Positions 1-12,080 of a stretch of DNA of 64,000 nt are shown here, in pieces. The position numbers and the translations under genes are program-made. The notes below the pieces were generated by a model that searched no databases, was not told the origin of the DNA, and was given only the letters and a program-made list of their open reading frames with translations. Position 1 is the first letter of the stretch. Every line of letters begins with the position of its first letter. This DNA is from Metopolophium dirhodum (taxonomy: Eukaryota > Arthropoda > Insecta > Hemiptera > Aphididae), in NCBI RefSeq assembly GCF_019925205.1, contig NC_083567.1:13516001-13580000 (forward strand), in the 5' to 3' direction.

Positions 1-730
1 AAATACCTATATTATGTATATTTTGTTATGATAAGTTGCAACTAACAACTTATGGACGTTTTACATTATTGTTATATTATGTCATTGTTATACTCATGTA
101 AAGAGTATTTTTTTACTGATGTCTAGTATCTTTTTAATGATTATAAAAAAAAGAATCATCAGTAACAAAGAAAAAAAAATAGGGGATAAATTAAATGGAG
201 TCAAAATAAAAATGAAAAATACTTGTTTATTTACATATTGTTATGGTCAATTTTTTTAAATATAATTTAAAACTACTAGAACACACAGTTGAACCAATGT
301 CAAAATATAATTATATTTTTTAAAACGTTGACCACTATTTTTTTTATTTTTAGTTCGGTATTACCTAATATAATATGTATTATAATTTATTATAGTATTT
401 AAATTTACTAAAAATAAATATATATATTTTTTATTATTTTTTAATATTATTCTATATATCTTTTTATAAACTGTTATCACGAATAGTTTCATAAGTATAA
501 AAAAAACATTCATTCATTCATATTTAGAATACCTAGGTGGCTAGGTATAGATACCATCAAAAATAAATATTTTATTCCAATATTATTTTAATTAAAACTA
601 ATGATGCGTTTACTTTGAAAACTGATATAATTTGCATAGTATTAATTTATTATGTACATAATATATATCTCAACATAAGACATCTCAAATCATTAAAAAT
701 AAAATTATTTATCTAATTGTATGAATTAAT
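1..730. other. AT-rich anonymous sequence
   Basis: Very AT-rich DNA with A and T homopolymers. No open frame with protein-like composition, no RNA gene and no clear repeat boundary was seen. Confidence 0.6.
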
Positions 731-744
731 AACTGTAAATAATT

Positions 745-1030
745 GGATGGCGTGAAGGGTAGCCCATCTATCTCCTAGTTCAATGCAATTTGTTATCTCT
801 ATCTCCTCCGAAACTGCTGGACCAATCTTCATGAAACTTAAAATATATTTTCATTATTATCTGAAGAGTACATAGATTAAGGTTGGCGTTAATTAATTAT
901 GATTATGATTATTCAGATTATTTTGGAAAAAACCAGGCATTTTTCACTTTTGGCCTCCTAAAATACTATTAATAACCAGATCGAATTTGCTACCTACCAG
1001 AATATTTTACACTCAACATTGAGGGTTAAA
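745..1030. repeat. Decayed dispersed repeat fragments
   Basis: The first part has a CTGCTGGACCAATCTTCATG stretch, a motif also present in modified form (GGACCGATTTTAATGAAA) at 42511-42530, so both are probably decayed copies of one dispersed insect repeat. The following part (about 930-1030) has wording close to the family D end at 62220-62280: 'actggg/ccaggc...ttttcacttttggcctcc'. No boundaries or duplications are visible. The family assignment is inference from similarity inside this window. Confidence 0.35.
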
Positions 1031-1049
1031 GTACAAACCTTGTCCCAAA

Positions 1050-1385
1050 AATAAAATGCTCGTCTATAAAGCTATAATAGTTATCATATTTGCTCGTACG
1101 GCATCCAAATCTGGGGTCTAGCAAAGCTGTCGCCCACTGGAAGAATTTCAGGCGAATAGTTTATGACTAATTACTGAATGCCCGTGGTATGTCTCTAACC
1201 TTAATTTATACAACGACCTACATATCCCCACACTCAAATGACTATACCATCAATACAACAATAGACTTAACAGTAAAATTACGAAAATCCTCTTATCTCC
1301 CAAATCCCCTCGCTTCTATTCCAGGAAATCCTACTAGAAGGATAAAAATAAATTGACCTAGAGATGCCTTAACAAAAACATTATA
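1050..1385 (+). mobile_element. Decayed 3' end of a jockey-like non-LTR retrotransposon (ORF2 C-terminus)
   Basis: This is a broken remnant of a reverse-transcriptase ORF. Around 1065 the plus strand reads LYKAII, at 1097 it reads YGIQIWGLAKLS, and in another frame near 1188 it reads WYVSNLNLYNDLHIP. At 1321 it reads PGNPTRR. Together these match, in order, the conserved C-terminal part of jockey-clade ORF2 proteins: YGxxxWG, then the 'PWYVSN..L..DL.IP' stretch, then 'GNPPRRLKR'. Frame changes and stops between the blocks show it is dead. No poly(A) tail or target-site duplication was recognised. It appears related to the copy at 3655-4116, which has the same final motif. The clade call is from remembered motifs and could be a sister clade. 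Confidence 0.75.
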
Positions 1386-1440
1386 ATTAAGCATGTATAT
1401 GTCTTGATCCTTTTTTCACTTATATTATTTATAAGAATTT

Positions 1441-3639
1441 TAAGTTTTTAAAAGCTGTGACCTGTGAGTAGAATTTTAAAACTTTAAAGGGTATATATTT
1501 GAATTCGACCGCCAACTGACTTCCTTTTTCTAAACTTTACAATTTACATGATATTATAATATTTAAATAATAACTATACGGACAATTGACTCAACAATTG
1601 ATGTTTTTGTAAAATTTTCAGAAAAATATTCATATAGTCTTCAGGTAATATATGAAATTGTAAATATGAGTTGCCTTCAAACGATTGAAAAAGTTAAAAA
1701 AAATGTTAACAAAACAAAAAAAAAATCAACAATTTGAATAGAATAGTAGGGTTATACGTACATGGACTTCAAATATTAAATTTAAACAGCGTAAAGTGTA
1801 CAGTAAAGTTGTAGTATTATTTACTATTGTTGTACAAGCGATAAAATAAACGTTTCATCTTATAAAAATGCTTTTTTTAAAGAATAACTTTTACAATATA
1901 TAGGCATATTATAGACAGTCACTATACCAAAGTGGACTGATACAATTAGTTTGTCTGTAGAATCGACCTGCACCTACCTATACTACCTGTACCTATAATA
2001 TAAATTTTAATATTGATTGGTACCATGTTTATCAGTGTTTGTCGTGTCGTTTATATATAATACGAATGCAGAGATGTTGCGCTATAAGCTTATTAATAAT
2101 ATATATTTTATCGTTAGGTACTTATTATTACCGTGAAAAATAAACTCATTCTCGACTTGTTCCTGTTTTTCTTATATTTCGACGGAATAAATAATTTAAG
2201 CGATGGCGTTTCAAGTGGGGCTCGAGACAAATGCTGCAGTAAGCATTCAATATTCAAAAGACAGTTTCGAAGCGACTCATGTAATATTCCTTTTTATATC
2301 GTCTGTACCTCACACGTCCGTGTTAAAAACGTATCATTTCTTGTATATTATTGTACCTACATACATCGTACGTTTGGGTTGGATTTTTTCACTTATTCAT
2401 TTGTGTTCGGAACGTATAAGTATAGTTATTCGGAAGTTAAATACCTACATATAATATTATATTACCTATGGATATGGAGAATATGGATGGGGCTCGCACA
2501 GGTCTCTGGACTATATTTAGTATGATATATAGGTAATATAAATACATATATATTATTATCTGCACCATATAATGGGCACATTGAACAAAGTTCAAATTTT
2601 CACTTTCGTAATGCGACACCGTCGGTATAACATAACGCAATCAAATAACTCTACCGGCGCCTAAAATTTCTCAAATTTCATAATATACCTTTTATAGATA
2701 CATAGTATCATCCACTTCGGCACCAGCAAAATACAATTATTTGTTTGGCGTATTATTATAATACTATAGATAATTGTGATTATAAAATTACATTTTAACC
2801 TTATTTATATAATAATATATATGTTACCGGAGTATCAAAATTATGCCAAATAAAGTCATTGACGAGTAAAGTCTCAAAAATAGAAAGTGTTATAGATGTT
2901 AATTTCTATAAATGGCCATTGTCAATATACGAATAAATAATGAAATAAATTTGTTTAAAATCCACATATTATTAGGTAAATGGTATTATATTTTTGTTTT
3001 AGCAACAATTATTCAACCACTCGGGTTAGTCCCCAAAATATACAGTTTTTTAGTTGTGTGGTATCGAAGCCACATTGATGTGGAAAAGGTTAGCCCCCGT
3101 TGAAATTTTGATGGAATTCCACTTATGATTGTTTTACGATCACAGTATTATTTTAGTTTGTAGAGAACAACATTTTTTTAATACGCGTGTCAACCATATT
3201 TGTTTTATTTTGTTTTCCATAGTCCATGTGAATCTACCTATTATCGGTGTTCAGTATGTTATTTTTAAATTGTAATGAAGTTACCTTATGAGTATAAGGT
3301 ACTTAAATACAATTGTTATTAAATAACCTTACTCAATAAAAACAACTGAAAAGAAACTTCGTTATTAGGTATCAGTGTATCACAAAAAAAAAACAGTACA
3401 CAGTACACTCTTTTGTCATCAAATGGCTATCGACAACCAACGCAAGTAGGAATAGTGTTCAGGAATAGTCTGAACGAGATGTCAAAAAAAAGAATAAATG
3501 TACTTCGATAAGAGTTAATTAAATAATGTGCAAGTAAAATGTATGTTCTCCAAAACATTGAAAACTGAATTTTGATGAGTAAAATCTTGAAAGTAATAAA
3601 AAGATATTTATAGATATATTTATATTTATATTTATTACC
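1441..3639. other. AT-rich anonymous sequence
   Basis: No gene is supported here. An open frame at 2133-2525 has an AT-driven composition (many F, I, Y, L) and overlaps other frames on both strands. It resembles nothing I recognise. Confidence 0.55.
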
Positions 3640-3654
3640 TATATAGTATTTTCT
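3640..3654. repeat. Target-site duplication, left copy
   Basis: TATATAGTATTTTCT, identical to 4117-4131, directly before the truncated LINE. Confidence 0.9.
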
Positions 3655-4116
3655 ACCCTGGACCTACAGGCTCCAGCTCTGGGGTAGTGCAAAAAATCAA
3701 ATATTCAAAAAATTCAAGCTTTTCAAAACATTGCCCTAAGAAAAATCACAGATGCCCCTTTGTACCTTTGTATTCAATCTTACGCTTCATAATGATCTAA
3801 GAATAACAACAGTACTTGACGAAGCAAAATGCTACTAAAAAAGATTTCACACCAAACTACCTCTTCATCCTAATCCTCTAATTAAAAAACTTGTCTATTC
3901 CAGGTAATCCACCTAGACGGCTTAAGCGAAGATGGTGTCGAGACCTTCTGTTTAATAATTAAAATTAGCTTAACTTAAAACTTAAGAACACAAAATAGGT
4001 AGTATCTCCAATGGTTGGTTTCTTCCCTCAAAAAATTCATATGCAAATACCCTATGCACATTTGCTTATTGTTCTAGTTAAGAACAAATTGTAAATTTCT
4101 TGTAAAAAAAAAAAAA
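3655..4116 (+). mobile_element. 5'-truncated jockey-like LINE with poly(A) tail and perfect TSD
   Basis: This is a 462-bp insertion holding the last part of a non-LTR retrotransposon. Reading frames with shifts give YRLQLWGSAKN near 3665, NLTLHNDLRI near 3776, and GNPPRRLKRRWCRDL near 3904. These are the C-terminal motifs of jockey-type ORF2. A 3' UTR of about 150 bp follows and ends in 13 A residues at 4104-4116. The insertion is flanked by an exact 15-bp direct repeat (TATATAGTATTTTCT at 3640-3654 and 4117-4131), the signature of target-primed reverse transcription. Internal stops and frameshifts show that it is non-functional. The perfect duplication defines both ends. Confidence 0.9.
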
Positions 4117-4131
4117 TATATAGTATTTTCT
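4117..4131. repeat. Target-site duplication, right copy
   Basis: TATATAGTATTTTCT, directly after the poly(A) tail of the LINE. It is identical to 3640-3654. Confidence 0.9.
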
Positions 4132-4295
4132 GATTATTTAATATTTTTAACAATATAAGTAGGTATATATGTTTTTGGGCTGGATACAACTTTTTGCCAA
4201 CTGATTTTCGTTACGCTTTGTTTATATATTGCCACAAGAACAAAAAATCAACAACAATAATAAAAAAAAATAATTTCTTAAATCCCTAACAAAAT

Positions 4296-4398
4296 GTAGC
4301 ATGCTACTAGATATTTTTCTACTGCTCTGTACTTAAAAACATATCTATATAATTCCTCAATTTTCCTTGCAGATGAAAAATATCTAGTAGCATGCTAC
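4296..4398. repeat. Perfect 24-bp inverted repeat with 55-bp spacer
   Basis: The left arm at 4296-4319 and right arm at 4375-4398 are exact reverse complements. Each arm begins or ends with GTAGCATGCTAC, which is itself a palindrome. The pairing stops abruptly at both sides. It could be a 103-bp miniature element with 24-bp terminal repeats, or a hairpin transcript. No target-site duplication was obvious. Confidence 0.85.
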
Positions 4399-5320
4399 TT
4401 ATAATATATATTATCTAGGAACGAATTTTTTTTTAAATTTTTGATACTCAAAACGGTAACGCCTTGTATTTTAGGAATTACTTATCAAAAATAATTTCCA
4501 TAACATTTTCTTTAGGTACTCGAAAAATTCCAACGAAATTACGTAACGCATTATATAAACAAATAAGTAAGTAACGTCGTTACAATTACACTACGCGTCC
4601 ACGCGTTAATTTCGTCTGAATGTCATCACTTCTGAAAACTGCAGCCTGTTACACTTAATATTATATTATACAATTTATAATATATTGTGTTTAGTTGTAT
4701 ACTAAAGTATGTAGTTTCTAGACCTTTTTGGACATCCTGCAGGATGCGTTCACTAAATAATTTATTGCAAACATATTATAGTCAAAACAATAAATTGCAA
4801 TTAACAATGCTTAGCGCGCAAAATAGTCTCGTATATTATTGAAATGACAATATATTATTAAACGTATATCTAGTGATTCGATACAGCGTCGACGCTAGGC
4901 TAATATTATTATCATACACGTGTGTTCTATCATGTGGTTGTATAGACGGCCAAAACGAGTATTATATCTGACGCGTACACTGTATAACATAATATTATAC
5001 ACATAATAATAGTATGTGATACGTACCTATTATACTCGTACAATAAGACATTATATTTTTAACGTGTGAGAACATAAAATACCATTTGTTTTTGAAACAA
5101 ATCAATTTATATAATTTGATAAAACTATATACATATTACTATATGAAAAATTATAATGTAGTACATTACTTATAGAATATTGTATAATATTATCATAATA
5201 TGAATAATTAATAAGTTCCTTTTATTATTACCTCTGAAAAGGGAAAGAAAGTCCATTTATTTAATGGCTTTTGGTTATTTTTTCAACAAGAATACAAACC
5301 TACATAATATTATCATATTG
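4399..5320. other. AT-rich anonymous sequence
   Basis: Short CpG-containing patches such as 4520-4620 and 4880-4980 sit in AT-rich DNA. No gene or bounded repeat was seen. Confidence 0.55.
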
Positions 5321-5760
5321 GATCCTGAGCGGACCGATGAATACATTCGATTTACAATAATGTTTTTTTGTTGTGTCTGAAGACATTTTTTCGACTAGAA
5401 TATTTTTCCTAGTACAAAAGTGAATTTAGTTGGTACTTTGGGAGGTCAAAGGTAAAAATTCCCAGTACTATTCTAAACAACTGGAAAAACGCCCACAAAA
5501 ATTAAGGGAATAACTGAAATTTTTACGCAAAACCAGTGTGGGTATTTGATAAAATCAATTATTCGCTTTGTTGTAAATCAAAAAAGGAAAACCATATATC
5601 TAAAATTATCACCAAATGTTTATAATATTAGAATTTTCTATACATAATTGCTATAATTTTCAAATGTTTTGACTCTTTTTCATCTATTTTTATGATATTT
5701 TTAATTCTTTTAATTTTTCTTCAATAAACGTGAATAACAATTTTTTCGCACGATTGAAAT
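5321..5760 (-). mobile_element. Family D repeat, terminal fragment, reverse orientation
   Basis: The plus strand begins GGATCCTGAGCGGACCGATG and continues through a 'ttacaataatg..tgttgtgtctg' stretch. This is the reverse complement of the family D end near 62330-62393 (...CATCGCTTCGCTCAGAATC). It then continues with 'ggtcaaaggtaaaaattcccagt' and 'tgactctttttcatc', which mirror internal family D blocks. The inner boundary is uncertain. Confidence 0.6.
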
Positions 5761-8700
5761 ACTTGAGAATTCAATACCAGGGTCCTCATAAGTAGATTAT
5801 TCTTAAACCCAAAAATCTAAAAATATATTTGAACACAATTTTTTTTATCGTCATTTAAAGTCCGAATTCCGGCTAAATTAGATATTTAAACAAAGAATAA
5901 CAATTTTAATTATTTTGTTGCAATCCAAAAATATTATTTATTATTGGGACATTTTTTATTTTATAACATAGACTATATAATAATATATGTTTGATAATTT
6001 AAAAGTTAAAATATTTTTAATTGCATATAAAAAAAATTGTGTAATATAACATAATACATATAGTACCTAAAATAAAACATAAATGATAAATCTGTATCCT
6101 TACAACGATCACAAATTTTTTTTAAATAAAATATATTTTTCTACATTTCTATTGGATGAATATAACAACCAAATAAATACTGAATTGTGTGTTGATTAAT
6201 AATGTAGGTACTGTTGAAGCCTGTAGGACCTTAATTACTAATTAGCATAATTGGCGTACAATGCGTGTATATGTACACACAATGATTTTTTTGTTCAGTG
6301 CGAAATCGGCCACATAATTTTTAACTGTTAGAAAGCGCATTCTAAAAATTAACAAAATATCAATTGCGGTACCAATTAATTATTATTATATTGTTTCGAC
6401 TATAATGATGTTTGTTGATCATTAACCAATTCTTCAGTTTTGTTCATTTATTAGGTATGTACCTACTCGAGTGTAATATACATTATTATGTACCTACCTA
6501 CATATTATTATTTCGTGTTACCATATACAGGTAGAACAAGAGTAGGTACCTACTATAGTAATGTAGTAGTAGTATTGTACCTATAATATGCAAGTCCGTC
6601 TCCACACCGACTAAGGAGAGAACTATAATTTATTTACACACCGAAGAGATAAAATATTTTGAATGGAATGCTATATTAATCAGTTCAATTTTAATGAGGA
6701 GTTTTTCATACGATAGTAGTTGTAGGTACACCTAAATTTTTTAATGCTTGTGCGATAATGTTGTGCATTGATTTCTGTTGAGAACCGATTAAATGCTATT
6801 GGTTGGCACGTTAGTTGCATTACAACGCTGTAGGTACCTAAAATATGTACATATAGGTCGAAAGAATTGTTATATTTCATCATTCATCAACTCCAATCGT
6901 TACATACCTGCTGAAAATTTGATTTCGTTAAGTTAGTAAAATATTGTTTATTATTTGTATGCGTTTTATATATTTTGCAATTTTCATACTTATAAGTTAT
7001 AATATAAAAAAAATACTAATAATATACGCCATTGCACCATGTGTACGTCGTCCGTGATTGTGAGTTAATTTCCTTTTTAATAACTAGAAATTTGATCACC
7101 TACCTACCTATTGGTTATTTTGGTACACCATATACATTTTTTTTAAATTTCACAGAAACATATCCCGCCCCTTTTACTTAATACCTACATTAAAATTCGT
7201 CAGACTACATAACATCACACGGGTCAACGGTTGACATATTATTATAATATATAACCGCAGTATAAAAATCATTCGTGTAAAAACACGCAAAGTGGCCAAG
7301 ATAGAACCCACAATAGTTTATAGTGCGACGAGTAGTAAAAATAGAAACAAAATATCACTTTATTTTTTTTATTTCAAACAAACTTAATATACCAACAATC
7401 GTATTTTAGTCTCGGTTGATTCACATGTAGACGGTACGCATACATTTTTTGTTTGTTTTATAAATAAAATGTATTTTTCAAATCGTCAAACGACTTTCGA
7501 CGTTAGTACTTACTTAGGCGCACCTAGAAAACTAAGTGTGATTAAATTTTGTGTCGTATAATTTTAGATTTTACAAATTGCACACCTAATTTGTTTTGGT
7601 TCATAATTAATGATTCATTATTCCGCGCATGATTGATGAGCATAACTATGTGGTAATTAGTAATTTACTGTTATTAAACCATAATAATATAATCAATAAC
7701 ATCGCACGTTAAATCAACAAACTATTTACTTTATTTTTCTGTAGAATATAAATTGTGTACATAAAATACGTTTATAATTATAGTCGTTAGAGTTTTTCGA
7801 GTATAGTAAGAATTGAATTTGACCCAATTTGTTTTTTTGAAAATAAAAATCTTAACAAAATATTTATTTTCCTCTCTCGTTAAATAAGACGTGTTGAACA
7901 ATAAATTGTAATAGCTTTTACCTACAATTGCTTTTTCAATGATTTTTTTACTATATAATGAAAATAATATAATTATGAACTTTTTATCAAACATTAATTA
8001 TTTTTGTATTTAATATTACATGCACTACTTTTTCATTACAATTAAAAAATGCAGATTTTTGGTTAATTATAAATATTGAAAATGAGGTAAATCAAGCACA
8101 ATAATTTAAGTATACTATAACTACGCTTTCGATTTTAGCTGTACAACTGCGTGTGTATTATATATTAATATTAGTACATAATATTATAATGTGCAATGTG
8201 TTTGCTGTGTACCTGTCTAAACCTAGGTACCTAATACAAATTGCACTTGCTCTAAGTTCTTGAACTAAAATCAACAATATTAAAATTCATAGGTACCTAC
8301 TTTAATTTCAGTGATTATACAGGTGAAAAACCGCTGTCGGTTCTAGGTTAAAATAATAATATGAATTCTGTGTAGTTTAAAGTCAACAGTAAAATATGGT
8401 TTACTTATGCATGGAAAATATAGGTTACTTGGAATAATTTTGTGAAGTGCGGATCGCGGGTCTCGTGGGAAAAATGTGACTGATAAAACATCTTCCACGG
8501 AGAAATAATATATTATTGTAATAATATTATATTCATGTTGTATAATATTTTATAAAAATGAATTGTCTTAAGAAAAATATGCACACGTATATATGCAACT
8601 CCTAGCAGTTTCTGTCGTTAATTATTATTCTAACAATAACAGTACTCAACAATTTATTATTCGGTATATGTATAACATACCTATAGCGATGTTGGATGTT

Positions 8701-10890
8701 GTAATAAATATAACTTCAATTAAAAATTGAGTTGTCAAGTCGTTTTTTGTGTTATTAATTTAATTATTTTTTCAATACTATTATTGGTCTATTAATTATT
8801 TAAAAATATGTATAATAATTTATTATCTTTGAACAATCGGTTTATATACTGTAGCCTGTTGGTATACAGTAGGCACGTCGTGTCATTACTCATTTCCAAT
8901 TGGTATTAAATAATATATTATACCATGTTCGACTTTTAAGGTAACACCGTGAATTATTTAGCCTTGCATTTTATTTGGGATTTTTCCACCAGGCAGAAGA
9001 GAGGACGGTAAAACCTACCACATAAACAATACCTACTTTGATAAAAAATTAATTTTCAATTCTTTTTATCTGCGCATAAAGGTCAACATTTTTTTCCAAG
9101 CAACATGACTTCTAAAATTTTTTATACCTTCAAAATTTACTTTTTAGGACCGTCAAAAGTTGTACCTACGAATTTCGTAAAAATACATGGAAATGTGAAA
9201 ATACTTACACAGATAAAAATAATATTACGTGTATAAGCTGGCTGTACCAAAAATGCAAATTTCGAAGGTGTAAAAAAACTTTATACGTTTATTTCATTTT
9301 ATTGCGCAGAGAAATTAAAAAAGGGTTAAAAATTAATTTTTTTATGAAATTAACATGTATTTGAACATTTTCTATCCATTGGAAAAGCCACGAATAAAAT
9401 GCAACGTCATGCAGTAATAGCACATATAATTATTAGTGTTAACTTAAAAAGTTGAACACATAATATTGTAAACATATAATAGACATGTTTCATTTTAGTC
9501 AGTACCAATGCTGTGAATAATATTCTTTAATATACGTCCGAAAAAAATGAAAACACATTATAGGTCATATACTCGCATATACGGAGCTATTGTCTTCCGA
9601 ATACGTACGTGTTAATTAAACACATGGAATAAAACACAATAGTATAAAGTAGAATATTTTTAGTTAAGTATACTGAGTAAACCGGCACAAATAACATATT
9701 ATTATAATATGTACCTACCTATACTATTATATATAATATAGATATAGGAAGTATCTATATTTTTTTTTTCGTGTACCTATTTATGGGATATAATAATATT
9801 ATATCCATCAGCTACATGCAAATCAATCCTATTATTCGTGTTTGGAATAAGTCTGCAGAATATCGAACGCACTCAATTTTTCAGGAGGTTAAAAAATAAA
9901 AATGAAAACTGATAAATGCGAGTAGGTACCTTCCACGCACAACAGTCGATCGACCTTATATGGGATTCAGCCGTATAATACGTTATACGCGATGTTCATA
10001 TAATAACGCGTATCCGATACCATAAAATACAAGGCGATTCTTTAAAAGTAAAACAAACAATATTTTTCTAGAAAAGTATAAACCTTTTTTTTACTATTTT
10101 TTTAAATAATTAATCATAAGTTATTAATATAACTAATTAACTAATATAACTAGGTAATTAACTACTCGGTCAAAATTTGATTTCGGTCTATTGGAATTCT
10201 TTAAAAATTATTCTGTTTTGGAATATGAAATAAAAACAATGTGTTCCATACTACCATCATACAATAACTTAAAATGTTGTAAAAATATTATATTTCATAA
10301 GACGTTAAAACTTTTCGAAAATATAGTGTTTCCCTTACAATCTCTCTGTGTTTATAATATCTCTATATCATCGTGGTATAGGTCAAACTCATATATTATA
10401 CCTACCTAAATAACCGATAGCCACACAAGTTTATTAAACTTTGAAGATATTATACTATTTACTATAATTTACTAAGTTGAAAGTTACAATAATATTTACA
10501 TAGTATATAATGGGCACGTAACTAATATATATGTCTCACGCTCATTATCGACCGATAATATAATTAGCTTTTATATAAACCTTAATATATCTATGTTATA
10601 ATATTATACCTACTAACAATGTTTATATACTTTTCCGATTAAATATAAAACCGAAACATATTCTGGTATCGGAAAAATGCAGTATCTATTTTTCGATATA
10701 TTATTGAAACCACCACTTATATAGGTACCTACTAGAGGATAGGTTAAAATTATTCGTAATTTGTTATATTATAATATACACTTTGGTAGAATATATTAAA
10801 ATATTCAAAATAGATTTGAATTCCGTCCATGGTGTACACGCCTTATATGGCTATAATATTTCAGTATATAACAGTATAACACACACTCAC
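5761..10890. other. AT-rich anonymous sequence
   Basis: About 5 kb without a recognisable gene or bounded repeat. It has several TAGGTACCTA-type palindromes (for example AGTAGGTACCTACT at 6541-6554) and many TAATATTATA strings. The open frames near 6.7, 7.8 and 10.2 kb have a purely AT-driven composition. Confidence 0.55.
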
Positions 10891-10894
10891 GCAT

Positions 10895-10921
10895 ACACAC
10901 ACACACACACACACACACACA
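10895..10921. repeat. (AC)13 microsatellite
   Basis: An uninterrupted AC dinucleotide run, preceded by an imperfect ACACTCACGCAT stretch. It explains the 'THTHTH' string in the overlapping open frame, so that frame is not a gene. Confidence 0.95.
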
Positions 10922-11006
10922 TTATACATATTATATACCATGTATTTACTATACTATATTATTATTATTATCATCATAAAGGCATAGGTAATAGCGGACG
11001 TCGAGC

Positions 11007-11043
11007 GTGATCAGTGGACAGTGACTGATCGCTGATCACTGTC
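11007..11043. repeat. Two interleaved 8-bp perfect inverted repeats
   Basis: GTGATCAG (11007-11014) pairs with CTGATCAC (11032-11039). GACAGTGA (11017-11024) pairs with TCACTGTC (11036-11043). The pairings share bases and so are mutually exclusive. The position in a CpG-richer patch may indicate a binding site cluster, but no factor is identified. Confidence 0.7.
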
Positions 11044-11044
11044 G

Positions 11045-11950
11045 GTTCTCACAGCTGCGTGAAATATCGAAAAAAAAAGTCGACATATTAATTTTGAACG
11101 GTAACATGATATTACAGCCATTATTATATAGGTGTACGCGATTACCTATGCCAAAGCAGTCGATGAGTTTTGTGTATAGGTACATGTGGTATGGTTACCA
11201 GTGGCGCCCGGCAAACCCAACCCTAATACAGGCTACATTATTATATCTATATACAATTCAGTTGCGTCAGATTTCCATGCCTCACGGTAATCGTTTGCGC
11301 ATCGTCTGTTTGTGTGCCAAAATATCGTACATCGTTTGCGAATTAACATATATTATTATATCGAACGATAGAAGGGTACAACGAATATTGAAAAGTTCAC
11401 AAACTAATCAAGTATTAAAAAAAAATGTCCAATACAAAATTCTGGTTGAACTTGAAAGTTCATAAATTATTGTTATAACTCACATAATATATAGTGTAAT
11501 AAATTGGTATAAAAATAAAATAATTGTTTGGATATTCAATAATACAATTTTAAACAATAGTCATAATTAAATAGTAAAACATAATTGACCTAATAAAAAT
11601 CTGCGAGTTTTTCGTGGTAACGAGTCACCCTTACACCCAAATTGTTTAATCTTGTCGTAATCGGGACAGGAGCTTTTATATTTTTAAACAGAAATATATT
11701 TACTCAATATTTGAAAATCAAATATTATATGATCGCCAAATATGTTAAACTGATAGTAAACGACTTTTGGGCAAGTATTTCAAATCTCTTCCAGTTCTAT
11801 GGTTAAAATATATGCTGATGTACGATGATTTTACGTAAGGTGAACGGTCGTGCGCACATGATGTATGACCCAAAAATCGAACGATTCGCAACCCTCTTAC
11901 GAAAATGGCCGAAATGAACAATAGTGCTACGCAAACGATATATGGACTTT
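11045..11950. other. Mixed-composition anonymous sequence with an unsupported open frame
   Basis: The plus strand stays open from an ATG at 11106 to 11465 (about 119 codons), with a more mixed composition than most frames here. I recognise no domain, signal peptide or flanking splice pattern. I therefore leave it as an unannotated open frame. No repeat boundary was seen in this stretch. Confidence 0.4.
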
Positions 11951-11953
11951 CAG

Positions 11954-12044
11954 ACTCTGTATAATGTATGAGTGTAAAAATCCTGTAAACTGCGTTCGGT
12001 TAAGCGATAGCGATGAAGAGGAGGTCTTACAGGAGAGGCGATGG
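11954..12044 (+). other. Candidate internal exon (91 nt), speculative
   Basis: The segment is preceded by CTTTCAG (a minimal acceptor) and followed at 12045 by GTGAGT, a consensus donor. Only one frame is open across it. That frame ends with SDSDEEEVLQERRW, an acidic run followed by basic residues that is unusual for random AT-rich DNA. The upstream pyrimidine tract is short, and no partner exons were found. The peptide is not assigned to a family. The frame continues into the presumed intron until a stop near 12081, so a longer unspliced frame is the alternative. It could also be chance. Confidence 0.15.
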
Positions 12045-12080
12045 GTGAGTCGCCCTCCCTGCATGGCCTGTGTGAATACG

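Noticed and set aside
2133..2525. 130-codon plus-strand open frame
   Set aside because: It opens at a non-ATG codon, has an AT-driven composition, and overlaps other frames. No domain recognised.
11106..11465. 119-codon plus-strand open frame
   Set aside because: No domain, signal peptide or splice context. An open frame of this length is expected occasionally in 64 kb. Left as unannotated sequence.
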